DNA of 64,000 nucleotides. It comes from Natronosalvus rutilus (GTDB lineage: Archaea; Halobacteriota; Halobacteria; Halobacteriales; Natrialbaceae). Both the position numbers and the translations under genes were made by a program. Within the stretch, counting starts at the first letter, position 1, and each line of letters begins with the position of its first letter. This document shows positions 43,833-53,144 of this stretch, one piece after another. The stretch lies in NCBI RefSeq assembly GCF_024204665.1, contig NZ_CP100355.1:1054001-1118000 (forward strand). Direction: 5' to 3'. Below the pieces are notes generated by a model. The model had not been told where the DNA came from. It worked only from the letters and a program-made list of their open reading frames with translations, and searched no databases.

Positions 43833-44261
43833 ATGGCAAACGGCAAATACGCCGCGCGCAAACTCAAGAAGGACCGCCAGAACCAGCGGTGGTCCGACTC
43901 TGACTACGCGCGCCGAGCACGCGGCCTGCGCGAGAAATCGGACCCGCTCGAGGGTGCGCCCCAGGCCCGCGGTATCGTCCTCGAAAAGGTCGGCATCGAA
44001 GCGAAACAGCCCAACTCGGCCATCCGGAAGTGTGTCCGTGTCCAGCTGATCAAGAACGGCAAGCAGGTCACGGCGTTCTGTCCTGGCGACGGGGCGATCT
44101 CGTTCATCGACGAACACGACGAGGTCACCATCGCCGGTATCGGTGGCGCGAAGGGTCGTGCCATGGGTGACCTTTCCGGCGTCAACTACAAGGTCGACAA
44201 GGTCAACGGTGTCGCCATGCTCGAACTGGTTCGCGGCAACGCGGAGAAACCGGTGCGATAA
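43833..44261 (+). CDS. rpsL: 30S ribosomal protein S12
   Basis: 142 residues from the ATG at 43833. The conserved loop [20 protein letters not shown] and the C-terminal [20 protein letters not shown] match archaeal S12 (uS12), which lies at the decoding centre. In-frame sequence upstream to 43689 is non-coding, since the TATA box lies inside it. rps7 starts one base after the stop. Confidence 0.97.
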   Translation: MANGKYAARKLKKDRQNQRWSDSDYARRARGLREKSDPLEGAPQARGIVLEKVGIEAKQPNSAIRKCVRVQLIKNGKQVTAFCPGDGAISFIDEHDEVTIAGIGGAKGRAMGDLSGVNYKVDKVNGVAMLELVRGNAEKPVR

Positions 44262-44262
44262 C

Positions 44263-44871
44263 ATGAGCGAGCAGGAACAACCCGAACCCGACGCGCCCGC
44301 TGGCGGCAGCGACCTCACTGCCAAGCTCTTTGGCACGTGGGACGTCTCCGAGATCGCCTACAACGACCCCTCGACCGAGCGCTACCTGTCGGTGACGCCC
44401 ATCGCACACACGGCGGGTCGCCACGCGAGCAAGCAGTTCAAGAAGTCCGAACTCTCCGTCGTCGAGCGACTGGCCAACCGCCTGATGCAGACCGAGGAGA
44501 ACACGGGCAAGAAACAGCAGACGCTGAAGATCGTTCGCGACGCGTTCGAGATCGTCAACGACCGCACCGAGGAGAACCCCGTCCAGGTCCTCGTCACCGC
44601 CGTCGAGAACGCAGCGCCGCGCGAGGAGACCGTCCGCCTCAAGTACGGCGGTATCTCGGTCCCCAAGGCCGTCGACGTCGCGCCCCAGCGCCGCGTCGAC
44701 CAGGCCCTGAAGTTCATCGCCGAGGGCGCTCACAGCGCCTCGTTCAAGTCGCCGACGTCAGCTTCGGAAGCGCTCGCCAGCCAGCTCATCGGGGCGTCGA
44801 ACTACGACGTGCAGACGTACGCGATCAATCAGAAAGAAGAGAAAGAACGCGTTGCGGCTGCTGCGAGATAA
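44263..44871 (+). CDS. rpsG: 30S ribosomal protein S7
   Basis: 202 residues from the ATG at 44263, directly after the rps12 stop. A haloarchaeal acidic N-terminal extension leads into [16 protein letters not shown]. The conserved helices [21 protein letters not shown] and [25 protein letters not shown] and the C-terminal [12 protein letters not shown] are all present. uS7 binds the 3' domain of 16S rRNA. The usual next gene, fusA, is 5.1 kb away because of an inserted cassette. Confidence 0.97.
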   Translation: MSEQEQPEPDAPAGGSDLTAKLFGTWDVSEIAYNDPSTERYLSVTPIAHTAGRHASKQFKKSELSVVERLANRLMQTEENTGKKQQTLKIVRDAFEIVNDRTEENPVQVLVTAVENAAPREETVRLKYGGISVPKAVDVAPQRRVDQALKFIAEGAHSASFKSPTSASEALASQLIGASNYDVQTYAINQKEEKERVAAAAR

Positions 44872-45179
44872 CTGCGTTTCGCTTTCGCTTTTTCCGGTTT
44901 CGATCCGATTTCGGTTACCAACTGGTGATCGCTACCTACCGACTACTGACTGTCGAACCCGAGTCACCTCTCACGTCGAGCCAGCATCCTTCGAGCACGC
45001 TCGACGTTCGTTACCGTCATCCTCAAGTGCGGCCGCGAGAGTGACGTTGCTGGCCTAGACTGCATACGCTGAACGAGCCAGCCGCGACGGATAGCAACCT
45101 TCTCCGACCAGTTTGCTTGCACTTGCCTGCAAGGCGAGTCAGATTTATAGTCCTTGCACGTGGATTCTAAATACTAACT
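44872..45179. other. intergenic region between rps7 and the HalX gene
   Basis: 308 bases with no gene. The first 50 bases are T-rich (cgctttttccgg) and fit termination of the rps12-rps7 transcript. Near the other end is a hairpin-capable palindrome, cttgca 45116-45121 and tgcaag 45128-45133. It lies just before atttatag at about 45143-45150, the probable TATA box of the HalX gene, so the palindrome may be an operator. Confidence 0.5.
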
Positions 45180-45749
45180 GTGTTGTCTATTACGTCACCT
45201 CGCGTCTTCGCCGTTCACCACGACATTTCTCAGGTCGTATCGGATGCTGACGCTCTCTCCGCGGTGTACGACGTTCGCCGCATCGACTTCGACCGATCAA
45301 TCCTTGATCAGCTAGAGGCAGGCGACGACGTCATCCTCGTCGACTGGGAACTCGAGAGTCCGGACCCCAGAGGGGTTCTCGATGCGCTCAGCCAGAACGC
45401 GCCATCGACGCCTATTCTCGCAGTCGCGAGCGACGTCCCGACGGACGACCCCATCGACCGCGGCGCCGACGAGTATCTGGTGACGCCCGTCTCGGTCGAG
45501 AAACTGCGGTCGACGATCGACCGACTGGTTCTCCAGCACGCCTACGAGGAGGCGATGAGCGAGTACTTTCGACTCGCGACGGAGCGGGCGCTGCTCGAGA
45601 ACGAACGCGAGGCGGGTGTCGACGTCGACGAGCGGCACGAGCAGGTACTGGCTGACTTAGACGAGTGGCGAGAGCGGGCGGATTCGATCAGAGGTGAGTT
45701 CTCGCGCGAGGGGTTCGACCGGGCGCTTCGTCGGTTACTCAGCGAATAA
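45180..45749 (+). CDS. HalX-domain regulator with degenerate receiver domain
   Basis: 189 residues from a GTG at 45180. Residues 8-112 follow the response-regulator receiver fold (RVFAVHHD...ILVDWELES...EYLVTPVSVEKL). However, the paired acidic residues that hold magnesium are HisHis (13-14), and the conserved lysine is Thr102; only Asp55 remains. Residues 116-189 are the HalX helical domain (AYEEAMSEYFRLATERALLENE...), a haloarchaeal output module. It probably works without phosphorylation. It is the first gene of the cassette inserted between rps7 and fusA. Confidence 0.82.
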   Translation: MLSITSPRVFAVHHDISQVVSDADALSAVYDVRRIDFDRSILDQLEAGDDVILVDWELESPDPRGVLDALSQNAPSTPILAVASDVPTDDPIDRGADEYLVTPVSVEKLRSTIDRLVLQHAYEEAMSEYFRLATERALLENEREAGVDVDERHEQVLADLDEWRERADSIRGEFSREGFDRALRRLLSE

Positions 45750-45909
45750 CGATTATTCACCCCCGATTTTCTGGCTACCTCGTCGCAGTCCCCTTTTTCT
45801 ATATCAGATCGATGTTTAACTATTTATACTATCAGATTTTCCCATGTATTCTGTGTTTGATTTCTTAAAATAAATTCATTACGTGTCGGTACCATGGATT
45901 GGATGTACT

Positions 45910-46038
45910 ATGACGGAACTTAGCGACTACCTGAAGAACCACCCACGAATGATCGGCGTCCTGTTCACGGCAATGCTGTTGCTGTCCCAGGCGGGGACGG
46001 CCGTTGCTGGAAGCGGAACCTCGTACCACGGACCTTAA
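45910..46038 (+). CDS. 42-residue membrane or secreted peptide (DUF7503-type)
   Basis: A small gene starting at the ATG at 45910 and ending three bases before the end of the convergent CHAT gene. The peptide has a charged N-terminus (MTELSDYLKNHPR), a hydrophobic segment (residues 15-33) ending in AxA, and a tail GSGTSYHGP. A signal peptidase cut after residue 33 would release a nine-residue peptide; otherwise it is a single-helix membrane peptide. From memory it resembles the haloarchaeal DUF7503 family. AT-rich DNA with TATA-like boxes precedes it (45822-45880). Confidence 0.65.
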   Translation: MTELSDYLKNHPRMIGVLFTAMLLLSQAGTAVAGSGTSYHGP

Positions 46039-46041
46039 TTC

Positions 46042-48120
46042 TTACAAATCGTTTACGCTGAGGTCGTTGCTCCAACAAAGTTTATTGTTAGTGATTACTG
46101 GCATTTCCTCTAGTTGAAGGTACTGACTCATCTCTTCTATCGTAATAGTAAACGGACCTATCATTCCTGGCATTAGGAAATAATCTTTAACTTGTTCAAG
46201 ATATGGTGAGAAAATACTTCCTTTTCTTGAAACTGATGCAACATATGTTTCAAGACTAATATCATATCTACACCCATTTTTTTCCAAATGGCATACGTTT
46301 ACATATCCTGTCTCAGATTGGGCAATCGTCGTTGTGCCATCTCCGACCAGTCGATACTGCTGTCCGACGAGACTCTTTTTTCGAGCGAGTTCGAGTGCCG
46401 CGTGAAGCGGATAGCCGCGATTGAGGAGTCGAGCAATTGCAGATCCAACGTTGATTGCACCACTATTAATCACGTCACCGAGCGTGACGATTCCGCCGAT
46501 ACTCCCTGCTTCGACGAGGTGCAGCCCCTGGTCGTGTGACTGGCAGGCGTTGAGCAAAAACGCTTTAGCACCGACGTGCTCAACCGCCGTTCCCGGTAAC
46601 TTTCCGTCTGCACACTGAAATCCCCCTTCGTCGATATGTCCGATGTAATGGAGAAAGTCGCTGTCTCTAGAGAGTACTTCTTCGAGTTCGCCGCTCGTGA
46701 GATCGTAATACTCGGTGACCTGAAACGGGAGCTCCTCCCGGTCTCCGTAGATTCCATTTACTTCTTCCAGTTCCTTCCGCATCTCCGAATCATTACAGAT
46801 GACTTCAATCTCGATGGGATCATCTCGTGGCTCCCGACCAATGTTGTGCTGAAATGCCGATAACGGAGTAGTGCTAGTGATCTGTGCAGACCTGTCGTGT
46901 CTCCACACCTGTTCGATAGTTGCTAACGCTTGTTGGTCGACGTGCTTCGAACTGGATGTGTGTTCTCGTCCTCGACTGGTGTCAGCGCTTCGGACAAAAT
47001 CTCCTCTCGTGAATGATTTGATCGCCTCGATTTGCTCCTGTGGCTGGTTGACATCGTTTTGCTCGTTGTCTTTCACTCGGATGGCTGCGAGGCTATCGGA
47101 AATGAATGGAAGGAATTCGACCGAGTCGGCAGTCGGGTCGAGGTGTGCCTCGAGTCGCCACTCGGGGATGTGCGGTTCGAGTATCGAAAATGGCACGCCT
47201 AGATATGCCTCGAGTTGCTCAGCGAGTGGTTCATCGTATATATCGGCAAGATCGAACTCGAGTGTGGGTTCGACTGCCTTCCGTTCATGAAGCGGAACCG
47301 GAGTCGTTCCCTCCGTTCGAACGATACAATCCAGGAAGAACACCTGCTTCAGGACGCGTTCGACGGTCGCTTCGAATCCTGGATTGCGGTCGAGCGAGTA
47401 TGAAAAACCAGATTTAGTTCGCAACCGCGGCGCTGACCCGGACGTTATCGATGCCCCGAGGTAGTAGGCGAGAGGTGTCACGATGAAGATGTTTCGGAGT
47501 TTCGGTGGCACTTCGATCAGGACGCCAGTATCCGGCTGCTCGAACTGTTCTGGAACGCGAAGTTCGTCGCCGAGTTGAAGTGCAGGCGGGTGTCCCCGAA
47601 GCGTCGGATACGAACGTTCGGGAGACTGTGTTTTTAGGGCTGAGCCAAACATCGATACCGCCGCCATCACGTCCGCTGGATCGCTGGTCGTCGTAATTGT
47701 CCCCGCAGGGCGCGTGTGATACGACCGGACGCCGACGTGGACCTCCGTCGAATCGTTCAGTGATATGTGCGTTCGATCGGAGTCGAAGTAGACGTGTATC
47801 GAACTATCGACGTTGATATACATCTTGAACGGTGTGGACAGTTCGAGCGTATAGGTACCCTCGTCGAGGAACGTCTGTGTTGTCGGCCCGTCGTCGTCGA
47901 TCATTGCTCCCGTTTCGTCACGAATGTGGGGAAAGTCGTTCGTCGGAAGCGTGATCACATCTGCCTGAAATCTAACGGCTGCATCGACGGGGTATCGAAT
48001 ACAATCGGCGCTAACCGGCTTCGGCGACACCGACTCGTGGGTCGTTAATCGGTAGCGATGTCGCTCTATCCGATCGATAATCTCGAGCCCGCCATCGACT
48101 GCTTCGAATGTCGGCTTCAT
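46042..48120 (-). CDS. CHAT-domain (caspase-like) protease
   Basis: 692 residues. The C-terminal third (about 435-610) is a CHAT peptidase domain. The catalytic histidine is in FLHYIGHIDEGG (His495) and the catalytic cysteine in FLLNACQS (Cys526), each after a hydrophobic strand. SIGGIVTLGDVINSGAINVGSAIARLLNRGYPLHAALELAR is the family's helix block. The N-terminal 430 residues, beta-rich at first, have no motif I can name and probably sense or bind a target. GC content is visibly lower than that of its neighbours, which suggests transfer. It follows the RecA-like gene by 67 bases on the same strand. Confidence 0.85.
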   Translation of the reverse strand: MKPTFEAVDGGLEIIDRIERHRYRLTTHESVSPKPVSADCIRYPVDAAVRFQADVITLPTNDFPHIRDETGAMIDDDGPTTQTFLDEGTYTLELSTPFKMYINVDSSIHVYFDSDRTHISLNDSTEVHVGVRSYHTRPAGTITTTSDPADVMAAVSMFGSALKTQSPERSYPTLRGHPPALQLGDELRVPEQFEQPDTGVLIEVPPKLRNIFIVTPLAYYLGASITSGSAPRLRTKSGFSYSLDRNPGFEATVERVLKQVFFLDCIVRTEGTTPVPLHERKAVEPTLEFDLADIYDEPLAEQLEAYLGVPFSILEPHIPEWRLEAHLDPTADSVEFLPFISDSLAAIRVKDNEQNDVNQPQEQIEAIKSFTRGDFVRSADTSRGREHTSSSKHVDQQALATIEQVWRHDRSAQITSTTPLSAFQHNIGREPRDDPIEIEVICNDSEMRKELEEVNGIYGDREELPFQVTEYYDLTSGELEEVLSRDSDFLHYIGHIDEGGFQCADGKLPGTAVEHVGAKAFLLNACQSHDQGLHLVEAGSIGGIVTLGDVINSGAINVGSAIARLLNRGYPLHAALELARKKSLVGQQYRLVGDGTTTIAQSETGYVNVCHLEKNGCRYDISLETYVASVSRKGSIFSPYLEQVKDYFLMPGMIGPFTITIEEMSQYLQLEEMPVITNNKLCWSNDLSVNDL

Positions 48121-48187
48121 CTCAGTAGTCTCTGAAGTCGACCCCGTTCAGACTGGGACACCTGACCGGCGCCTTGATGCACCCCAC

Positions 48188-48958
48188 TCACTGGGTCATC
48201 GGTACCCAGCCGGTGGAGAGGTCGCTCTCTGTGAGCGACCATCGCTCCTGGGCGACGCCGTTCCGTTCTCGAAGTTCGACGACGACATCGAACAGGGGGG
48301 TGATGATCGAGACGGTGCTCGCATCGTGTTCGATGGGGAGCTGGTAGTGGGCGATGCCGCCGGCCGCTCGAGTTCGTCCGTTGAGCAAGTGCAAACACTG
48401 GAACACGGCTTCCCTGCCGTACTCCTCGAGGAACGGCACGAGCGAGTCGACGCCGACGCGAAGCACGCCGGGTTCGAGGTCGCCGTCGCGTTCGAATCGT
48501 TCGATGGCGCTCGAGACGGCGACGCCGACGTCGCCGAGGGTTTCGGCGGTCGTCATCGGTGTCTCGGTGCCTGGTGTCGGAGGTGCTGATGGAGTCGCTC
48601 CCCCCGTCGTCTCTGCCGTCTCCGTCGTTTCCGTCGTTTCCGCCGCCTCCGCCGAGACGCTACGGGTCGTTCCCTGGTAACTGACGATTTCGACGGTCCC
48701 GGAACCTGCGTCGTCGACCAGACGCTCGATGTCAAACTCCGTGCCGGGCGTCGAAATCACGATGCGCTTTCGGTCTTCCTCGGGAGCCGTCCCGAGCAAC
48801 CGGCGAGCGATTACCTGTCGCTGGTCGGCCGCTACGACACCGGTCACGAGGACGTTCGCCCCTCGTCGTTTCAACCGGGACAGTTCGTCGGCGAATGCGT
48901 GCTCCGTCGTCCCATCACGACAATCCTTCCCCGAAAGCATCAGTAGTATGTTCCGCAC
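48188..48958 (-). CDS. degenerate RecA/KaiC-like protein (DUF7504-type)
   Basis: 256 residues from a GTG at 48958; gtttaatg lies about 22 bases upstream on the minus strand, and an ATG at 48940 is an alternative. The segment RGANVLVTGVVAADQRQVIARRLL occupies the place of a Walker A loop but lacks the GK[ST]. VLRVGVDSLVPFLEEYG stands for Walker B. A Thr/Glu-rich linker (about 108-135) splits the domain. It looks like a KaiC-family fold that has lost ATP binding, as in the DUF7504 proteins I recall from haloarchaea. It probably forms one transcript with the CHAT gene. Confidence 0.7.
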   Translation of the reverse strand: MRNILLMLSGKDCRDGTTEHAFADELSRLKRRGANVLVTGVVAADQRQVIARRLLGTAPEEDRKRIVISTPGTEFDIERLVDDAGSGTVEIVSYQGTTRSVSAEAAETTETTETAETTGGATPSAPPTPGTETPMTTAETLGDVGVAVSSAIERFERDGDLEPGVLRVGVDSLVPFLEEYGREAVFQCLHLLNGRTRAAGGIAHYQLPIEHDASTVSIITPLFDVVVELRERNGVAQERWSLTESDLSTGWVPMTQ

Positions 48959-49045
48959 CTATGAAGTATCGAACATTAAACGTTTGGGTCGAGACGACAT
49001 ACCTCGAGCGGGAGGGACGACTAATTGGCAGTGTTCGGCAGTCGT

Positions 49046-49807
49046 TCAATCCGCCGCTCGAGTCCCCTCGCCGACGTACGATCGGGTGGTCTCGACGAGC
49101 ACCTGTCGGTAGGTGCTCGGGTCGGGATCCTGGCTGAGTTCTCGGAATCGCCGTCGGAACGCTTCGAAGTCGATCTGGGGGGCGTCCATCGCCGCCGCGT
49201 GGGCGAGGTCGTACAGGCGGTGGTCGGCGTCGAGCAGGTCGTGTCGCTCGGCGAGTGCGAGCGCGAAGGCCGCGTTGACGGCGGTAATATCGGGATCGGC
49301 GGCGGGGGAGAGTCGTTCGACGCCAGGGCTCGAACCCGGCGGCGTCTCCGGCCGATCACGGAGGGCGGTCGCGAGCGAGGACTCGAGGAACGCCAGCAGC
49401 TTTTCTCCGGGGCCGACCGAGAGCGTGATGTCGTCGGCGTAGATGTCCTTCATGTGGTTGGCGATCTGGTAGCAGTGTGAGAGCTTGTACTGCTCGACGC
49501 GTTGTCCGGCCAGTGCGAGGTAGAGGACCTCTTCCGTCGACTGGACGTGAGAGGGGTGGTCCTGCTCGTGGCGGGCCATGTGGGCGAACTCGTGGAGCGC
49601 GAGTTCGCGCGCCATCGCCGAGGATGCGGCCTGTCTCGAGATGTTGAGCACGTGCCGGTCGTCCTGATGAGCGGCCCAGGTTCGCTCGTCGGGGTCGTCA
49701 CGTAGGTGGACGTAGACGGGGAGTGAGAGGTCACACTCGGTTTCGAACAGGTCCTGGGCGCTGAGAAACGGGGCGGCAGGTCCCGGTCCCTGTATGCGCA
49801 AATCCAT
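49046..49807 (-). CDS. DUF5781-type protein with HEFAH metalloprotease motif
   Basis: 253 residues from the ATG at 49807. HEFAHMARH (His72, Glu73, His76) is a zinc-metalloprotease motif. Downstream helices are rich in Ala/Asp ([29 protein letters not shown]). It fits the haloarchaeal family I know as DUF5781, found beside fusA. It is divergent from fusA with 196 bases between them. Whether it belongs functionally to the CHAT cassette is uncertain. Confidence 0.72.
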   Translation of the reverse strand: MDLRIQGPGPAAPFLSAQDLFETECDLSLPVYVHLRDDPDERTWAAHQDDRHVLNISRQAASSAMARELALHEFAHMARHEQDHPSHVQSTEEVLYLALAGQRVEQYKLSHCYQIANHMKDIYADDITLSVGPGEKLLAFLESSLATALRDRPETPPGSSPGVERLSPAADPDITAVNAAFALALAERHDLLDADHRLYDLAHAAAMDAPQIDFEAFRRRFRELSQDPDPSTYRQVLVETTRSYVGEGTRAAD

Positions 49808-50003
49808 GTGTGTCCATAACAGGGGTCGGGCGCCTATGGCTCTTACGCCGGTGTTCATCGGCTGTGGATCGAGCACCGGTCGTTGGATGCGTGCTATTAT
49901 CTCACGTAAACTGGTCAATTCGAGTCTCGAGGCGCTCTCCGGGCCCGTTCCCGCCGAGACGAAACAGCACCCTTTTGACCCCGCTACCGGTACAGGTGGG
50001 TAT

Positions 50004-52190
50004 ATGGGCCGACGCAAAAAGATCGTCCAAGAGTGTGAACGGCTGATGGACGAACCGGAGAACATCCGGAACATCGCCATCGCCGCTCACGTCGACCACG
50101 GAAAAACAACGCTCTCCGACAACCTCCTTGCGGGCGCCGGTATGATCTCTGATGAGACCGCTGGCCAGCAGCTCGCGATGGACACGGAGGAAGACGAGCA
50201 GGAACGTGGGATCACCATCGACGCAGCAAACGTCTCGATGACCCACGAATACGAGGACACCAACCACCTCATCAACCTCATCGACACGCCGGGACACGTC
50301 GACTTCGGTGGCGACGTCACCCGGGCGATGCGTGCCGTCGACGGTGCGCTCGTCGTCGTCGACGCCGTCGAGGGTGCCATGCCACAGACCGAAACGGTCC
50401 TGCGGCAGGCACTCCGCGAGGGCGTCAAGCCCGCGCTGTTCATCAACAAGGTCGACCGCCTGATCTCCGAACTGCAGGAAGGTCCCCAGGAGATGCAAGA
50501 GCGTCTCCTCTCGGTCATCCAGGACGTCAACGACCTCATCCGCGGCATGACCGAGGAGATGGACGACGTCGACGACTGGTCGGTCAGCGTCGAGGAAGGT
50601 ACCGTCGGCTTCGGGTCCGCCCTCTACAAGTGGGGCGTCTCGATGCCGTCGATGCAGCGCACCGGCATGGACTTCGGCGACATCATGGCACTCGAGCGCA
50701 ACGACGAGCGCCAGGAACTCCACGAGCGGACGCCGCTCTCGGACGTCGTGCTGGACATGGTCTGTGAGCACTTCCCGAACCCGGTCGACGCCCAGCCCCG
50801 TCGTATCCCCCGGATCTGGCGCGGCGACAGCGAGTCCGAACTCGCCGAGACGATGCGTTTCGTCGACGAGTCCGGCGAGGTCGTCTTCATGGTCACCGAC
50901 ATCTCCATGGACCCCCACGCCGGGGAGATTGCCTCCGGGCGCGTCTTCTCGGGCACCCTCGAGAAGGGCCAGGAGCTGTACGTATCGGGCACCGCAGGCA
51001 AGAACCGCGTCCAGTCCGTCGGCATCTACATGGGTGGCGAGCGCGAGGAAGTCGAGAACGTTCCCGCGGGGAACATTGCCGCAGTCACCGGCCTGCGCGA
51101 CGCCATCGCCGGCTCGACCGTCTCGAGCATCGAGATGACGCCGTTCGAGTCCATCGAGCACATCTCCGAGCCCGTCATCACGAAGGCGGTCGAGGCGAAG
51201 ACGATGGACGACCTCCCCAAGCTCATCGAGACCCTCCGTCAGGTCTCGAAGGAAGACCCCACGATCCAGATCACGATCAACGAGGACACCGGCGAGCACC
51301 TGATCTCCGGACAGGGTGAGCTTCACCTCGAGGTCATCACCCAGCGTATCGAGGCCAACCAGGGCATCCCGGTCAACACCGGCGAACCGATCGTCGTCTA
51401 CCGCGAAGCCGTCCAGCGACCGAGCGACACGGTCGAGGGCATCTCGCCCAACCGCCACAACCGCTTTTACATCTCCGCCGAGCCGCTGACCCAGGACCTG
51501 ATCGAGACGATCCAGCTCGGCGAAGCCTCGATGGACATGCCCGAACTCGAGCGCCGTGAAGCGCTCCAGGAGGCTGGCCTCGACAAGGACACCTCTCAGA
51601 ACGTCGAGCACATCCACGGGACGAACATCCTCATCGACGACACGAAGGGTATCCAGCACCTGAACGAGACGATGGAACTCGTCATCGAAGGGCTCGAGGA
51701 AGCCCTCGACAACGGGCCGCTGGCTGCCGAGCCAGTCCAGGGAACCCTGATCCGGCTGCACGACGCGAAGCTCCACGAGGACACCATCCACCGCGGTCCG
51801 GCACAGGTCATCCCCGCCACGCGGGAGGCCGTCCACAAGTCGCTGATCGACGCCCACATCAAGCTGCTCGAGCCGATGCAGGACGTCCGGATCGACGTGC
51901 CCAACGAGCACATGGGCGCTGCCTCCGGTGAGATCCAGGGCCGCCGTGGCCAGGTCGACGACATGTACCAGGAGGGTGACCTCATGGTCGTCGAAGGCGT
52001 CGCACCGGTCGAGGAGATGATTGGGTTCTCGAGCGACATCCGTTCGGCCACCGAGGGCCGTGCGGCCTGGAACACCGAGAACGCCGGCTTCGACGTCATG
52101 GCCGACTCGCTCCAGCGCGAGACGATCATGGAGATCCGCGAGCGCAAGGGCATGAAGCTCGAGTTGCCGCCGTCGATCACCTACCTCTAA
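50004..52190 (+). CDS. fusA: translation elongation factor EF-2
   Basis: 728 residues from the ATG at 50004, with cttttgac about 28 bases upstream; the in-frame sequence before it is non-coding. The GTPase motifs are [24 protein letters not shown] and INKVD. Domains II-V follow, with the diphthamide loop [14 protein letters not shown] near residue 600, whose His is modified in archaea. It translocates the ribosome. In the ancestral order it follows rps7 directly. Confidence 0.97.
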   Translation: MGRRKKIVQECERLMDEPENIRNIAIAAHVDHGKTTLSDNLLAGAGMISDETAGQQLAMDTEEDEQERGITIDAANVSMTHEYEDTNHLINLIDTPGHVDFGGDVTRAMRAVDGALVVVDAVEGAMPQTETVLRQALREGVKPALFINKVDRLISELQEGPQEMQERLLSVIQDVNDLIRGMTEEMDDVDDWSVSVEEGTVGFGSALYKWGVSMPSMQRTGMDFGDIMALERNDERQELHERTPLSDVVLDMVCEHFPNPVDAQPRRIPRIWRGDSESELAETMRFVDESGEVVFMVTDISMDPHAGEIASGRVFSGTLEKGQELYVSGTAGKNRVQSVGIYMGGEREEVENVPAGNIAAVTGLRDAIAGSTVSSIEMTPFESIEHISEPVITKAVEAKTMDDLPKLIETLRQVSKEDPTIQITINEDTGEHLISGQGELHLEVITQRIEANQGIPVNTGEPIVVYREAVQRPSDTVEGISPNRHNRFYISAEPLTQDLIETIQLGEASMDMPELERREALQEAGLDKDTSQNVEHIHGTNILIDDTKGIQHLNETMELVIEGLEEALDNGPLAAEPVQGTLIRLHDAKLHEDTIHRGPAQVIPATREAVHKSLIDAHIKLLEPMQDVRIDVPNEHMGAASGEIQGRRGQVDDMYQEGDLMVVEGVAPVEEMIGFSSDIRSATEGRAAWNTENAGFDVMADSLQRETIMEIRERKGMKLELPPSITYL

Positions 52191-52264
52191 TCGCTCGGTC
52201 TTGCCTTCTCTCGATTTTGCGTCCACCGAGCGGCGGCTCGGCCGAATTGGCCGTCCGAATTCGG

Positions 52265-53011
52265 CTAGTTCTCAACCGTGTTACGCAGCGTTCCGACGCC
52301 ATCGTAGGTAATCTCGACGGTATCGCCCGGTTCGAGCACCCCCGGATTCGCCGGGCTGCCGAAGGCGACCACGTCGCCTGGACGGAGGGTGAATCGCTCG
52401 GAGAGGAAGGCGACAACTTCGAAGGGATCGAACAGCATCAACTCGGTGCTCGCCTCCTGGCGACGCTCTCCGGCGACGTCCGTCCGCATCTCGAGGCGCG
52501 TCGGGTCAACGTCGGTAACGAGCCACGGGCCCAGCGGTGCCGACCCGTCGAAGGCTTTGCGGGCGGTTCGACCCTGCTGGTCGAGGGCGTCGACGTCGTT
52601 CATGATCGTGTAGCCGCGGACGACCTCGGGGACCTGTTCGGGCTCGAGGTCCCGACAGCGTCGGTCGATCACTGCCGCTAGCTCGCCCGCGTAGGTCAGT
52701 TCGTCGGTGAACTCCGGGTAAGGGATGGGCTGCCCGTGTCCGAGCACGGAAGCGGGAGGCTTGATGAAGAAGTCCGGTTCGTCCGGGCGCTCGTAATTCA
52801 TCTGCTCGAGCGTCTCGGCGTAGTTTCTCCCGACGCAGTAGAGCGTCGAGGGGTCACACGGCGGGAGGAGGCGGCCGTCCCGACCGACCTCGTAGGTGCC
52901 GTCGTCGGCGCGGAGGACGGCGCCGTCGTAGCCGTCTTCAGGGGTTGCGGTCCCGACCTCGAGCTGGCCCGAGACGGGCCCGTCAGGGGTCGATAGTCTC
53001 GCGAGTCGCAT
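52265..53011 (-). CDS. fumarylacetoacetate hydrolase family protein
   Basis: 248 residues from the ATG at 53011. The fold signature CVGRNYAETLEQM...FFIKPPASVLGHGQPIPYP is followed by the metal-site region YAGELAAVIDR, GYTIMNDVDALDQQ and GDVVAFGSPANPGVLEPGDTVEI. Members hydrolyse or decarboxylate 2-oxo acids during aromatic or sugar-acid breakdown. It is divergent from a D-2-hydroxyacid dehydrogenase gene, so the two may share a pathway for hydroxy or keto acids. The substrate is unknown. Confidence 0.85.
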   Translation of the reverse strand: MRLARLSTPDGPVSGQLEVGTATPEDGYDGAVLRADDGTYEVGRDGRLLPPCDPSTLYCVGRNYAETLEQMNYERPDEPDFFIKPPASVLGHGQPIPYPEFTDELTYAGELAAVIDRRCRDLEPEQVPEVVRGYTIMNDVDALDQQGRTARKAFDGSAPLGPWLVTDVDPTRLEMRTDVAGERRQEASTELMLFDPFEVVAFLSERFTLRPGDVVAFGSPANPGVLEPGDTVEITYDGVGTLRNTVEN

Positions 53012-53112
53012 ACGGAGGACTCTCGAGGCGAGCGACGTATGTCTGCTGGTCGATCCGGAAGTTGTCGGTGCCGACCCGCTGTGGGTCCTTCGTGAGAGAC
53101 TCACTGGCACAG

Positions 53113-53119
53113 CATATTT
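53113..53119 (+). promoter_or_regulatory. TATA box of the FAD/Fe-S dehydrogenase gene
   Basis: catattt is centred about 29 bases before the ATG at 53145, which it supports as a leaderless start. Confidence 0.5.
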
Positions 53120-53144
53120 GACCGCCCTCCGTGTACGAGGGGGC

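Noticed and set aside
49902-52226. Very long open frame antisense to fusA (774 codons)
   Set aside because: It is a mirror of codon use in a GC-rich gene; similar long antisense frames lie opposite rpoB1, rpoA1, rpoA2 and argE. The fusA strand has unmistakable EF-2 motifs.
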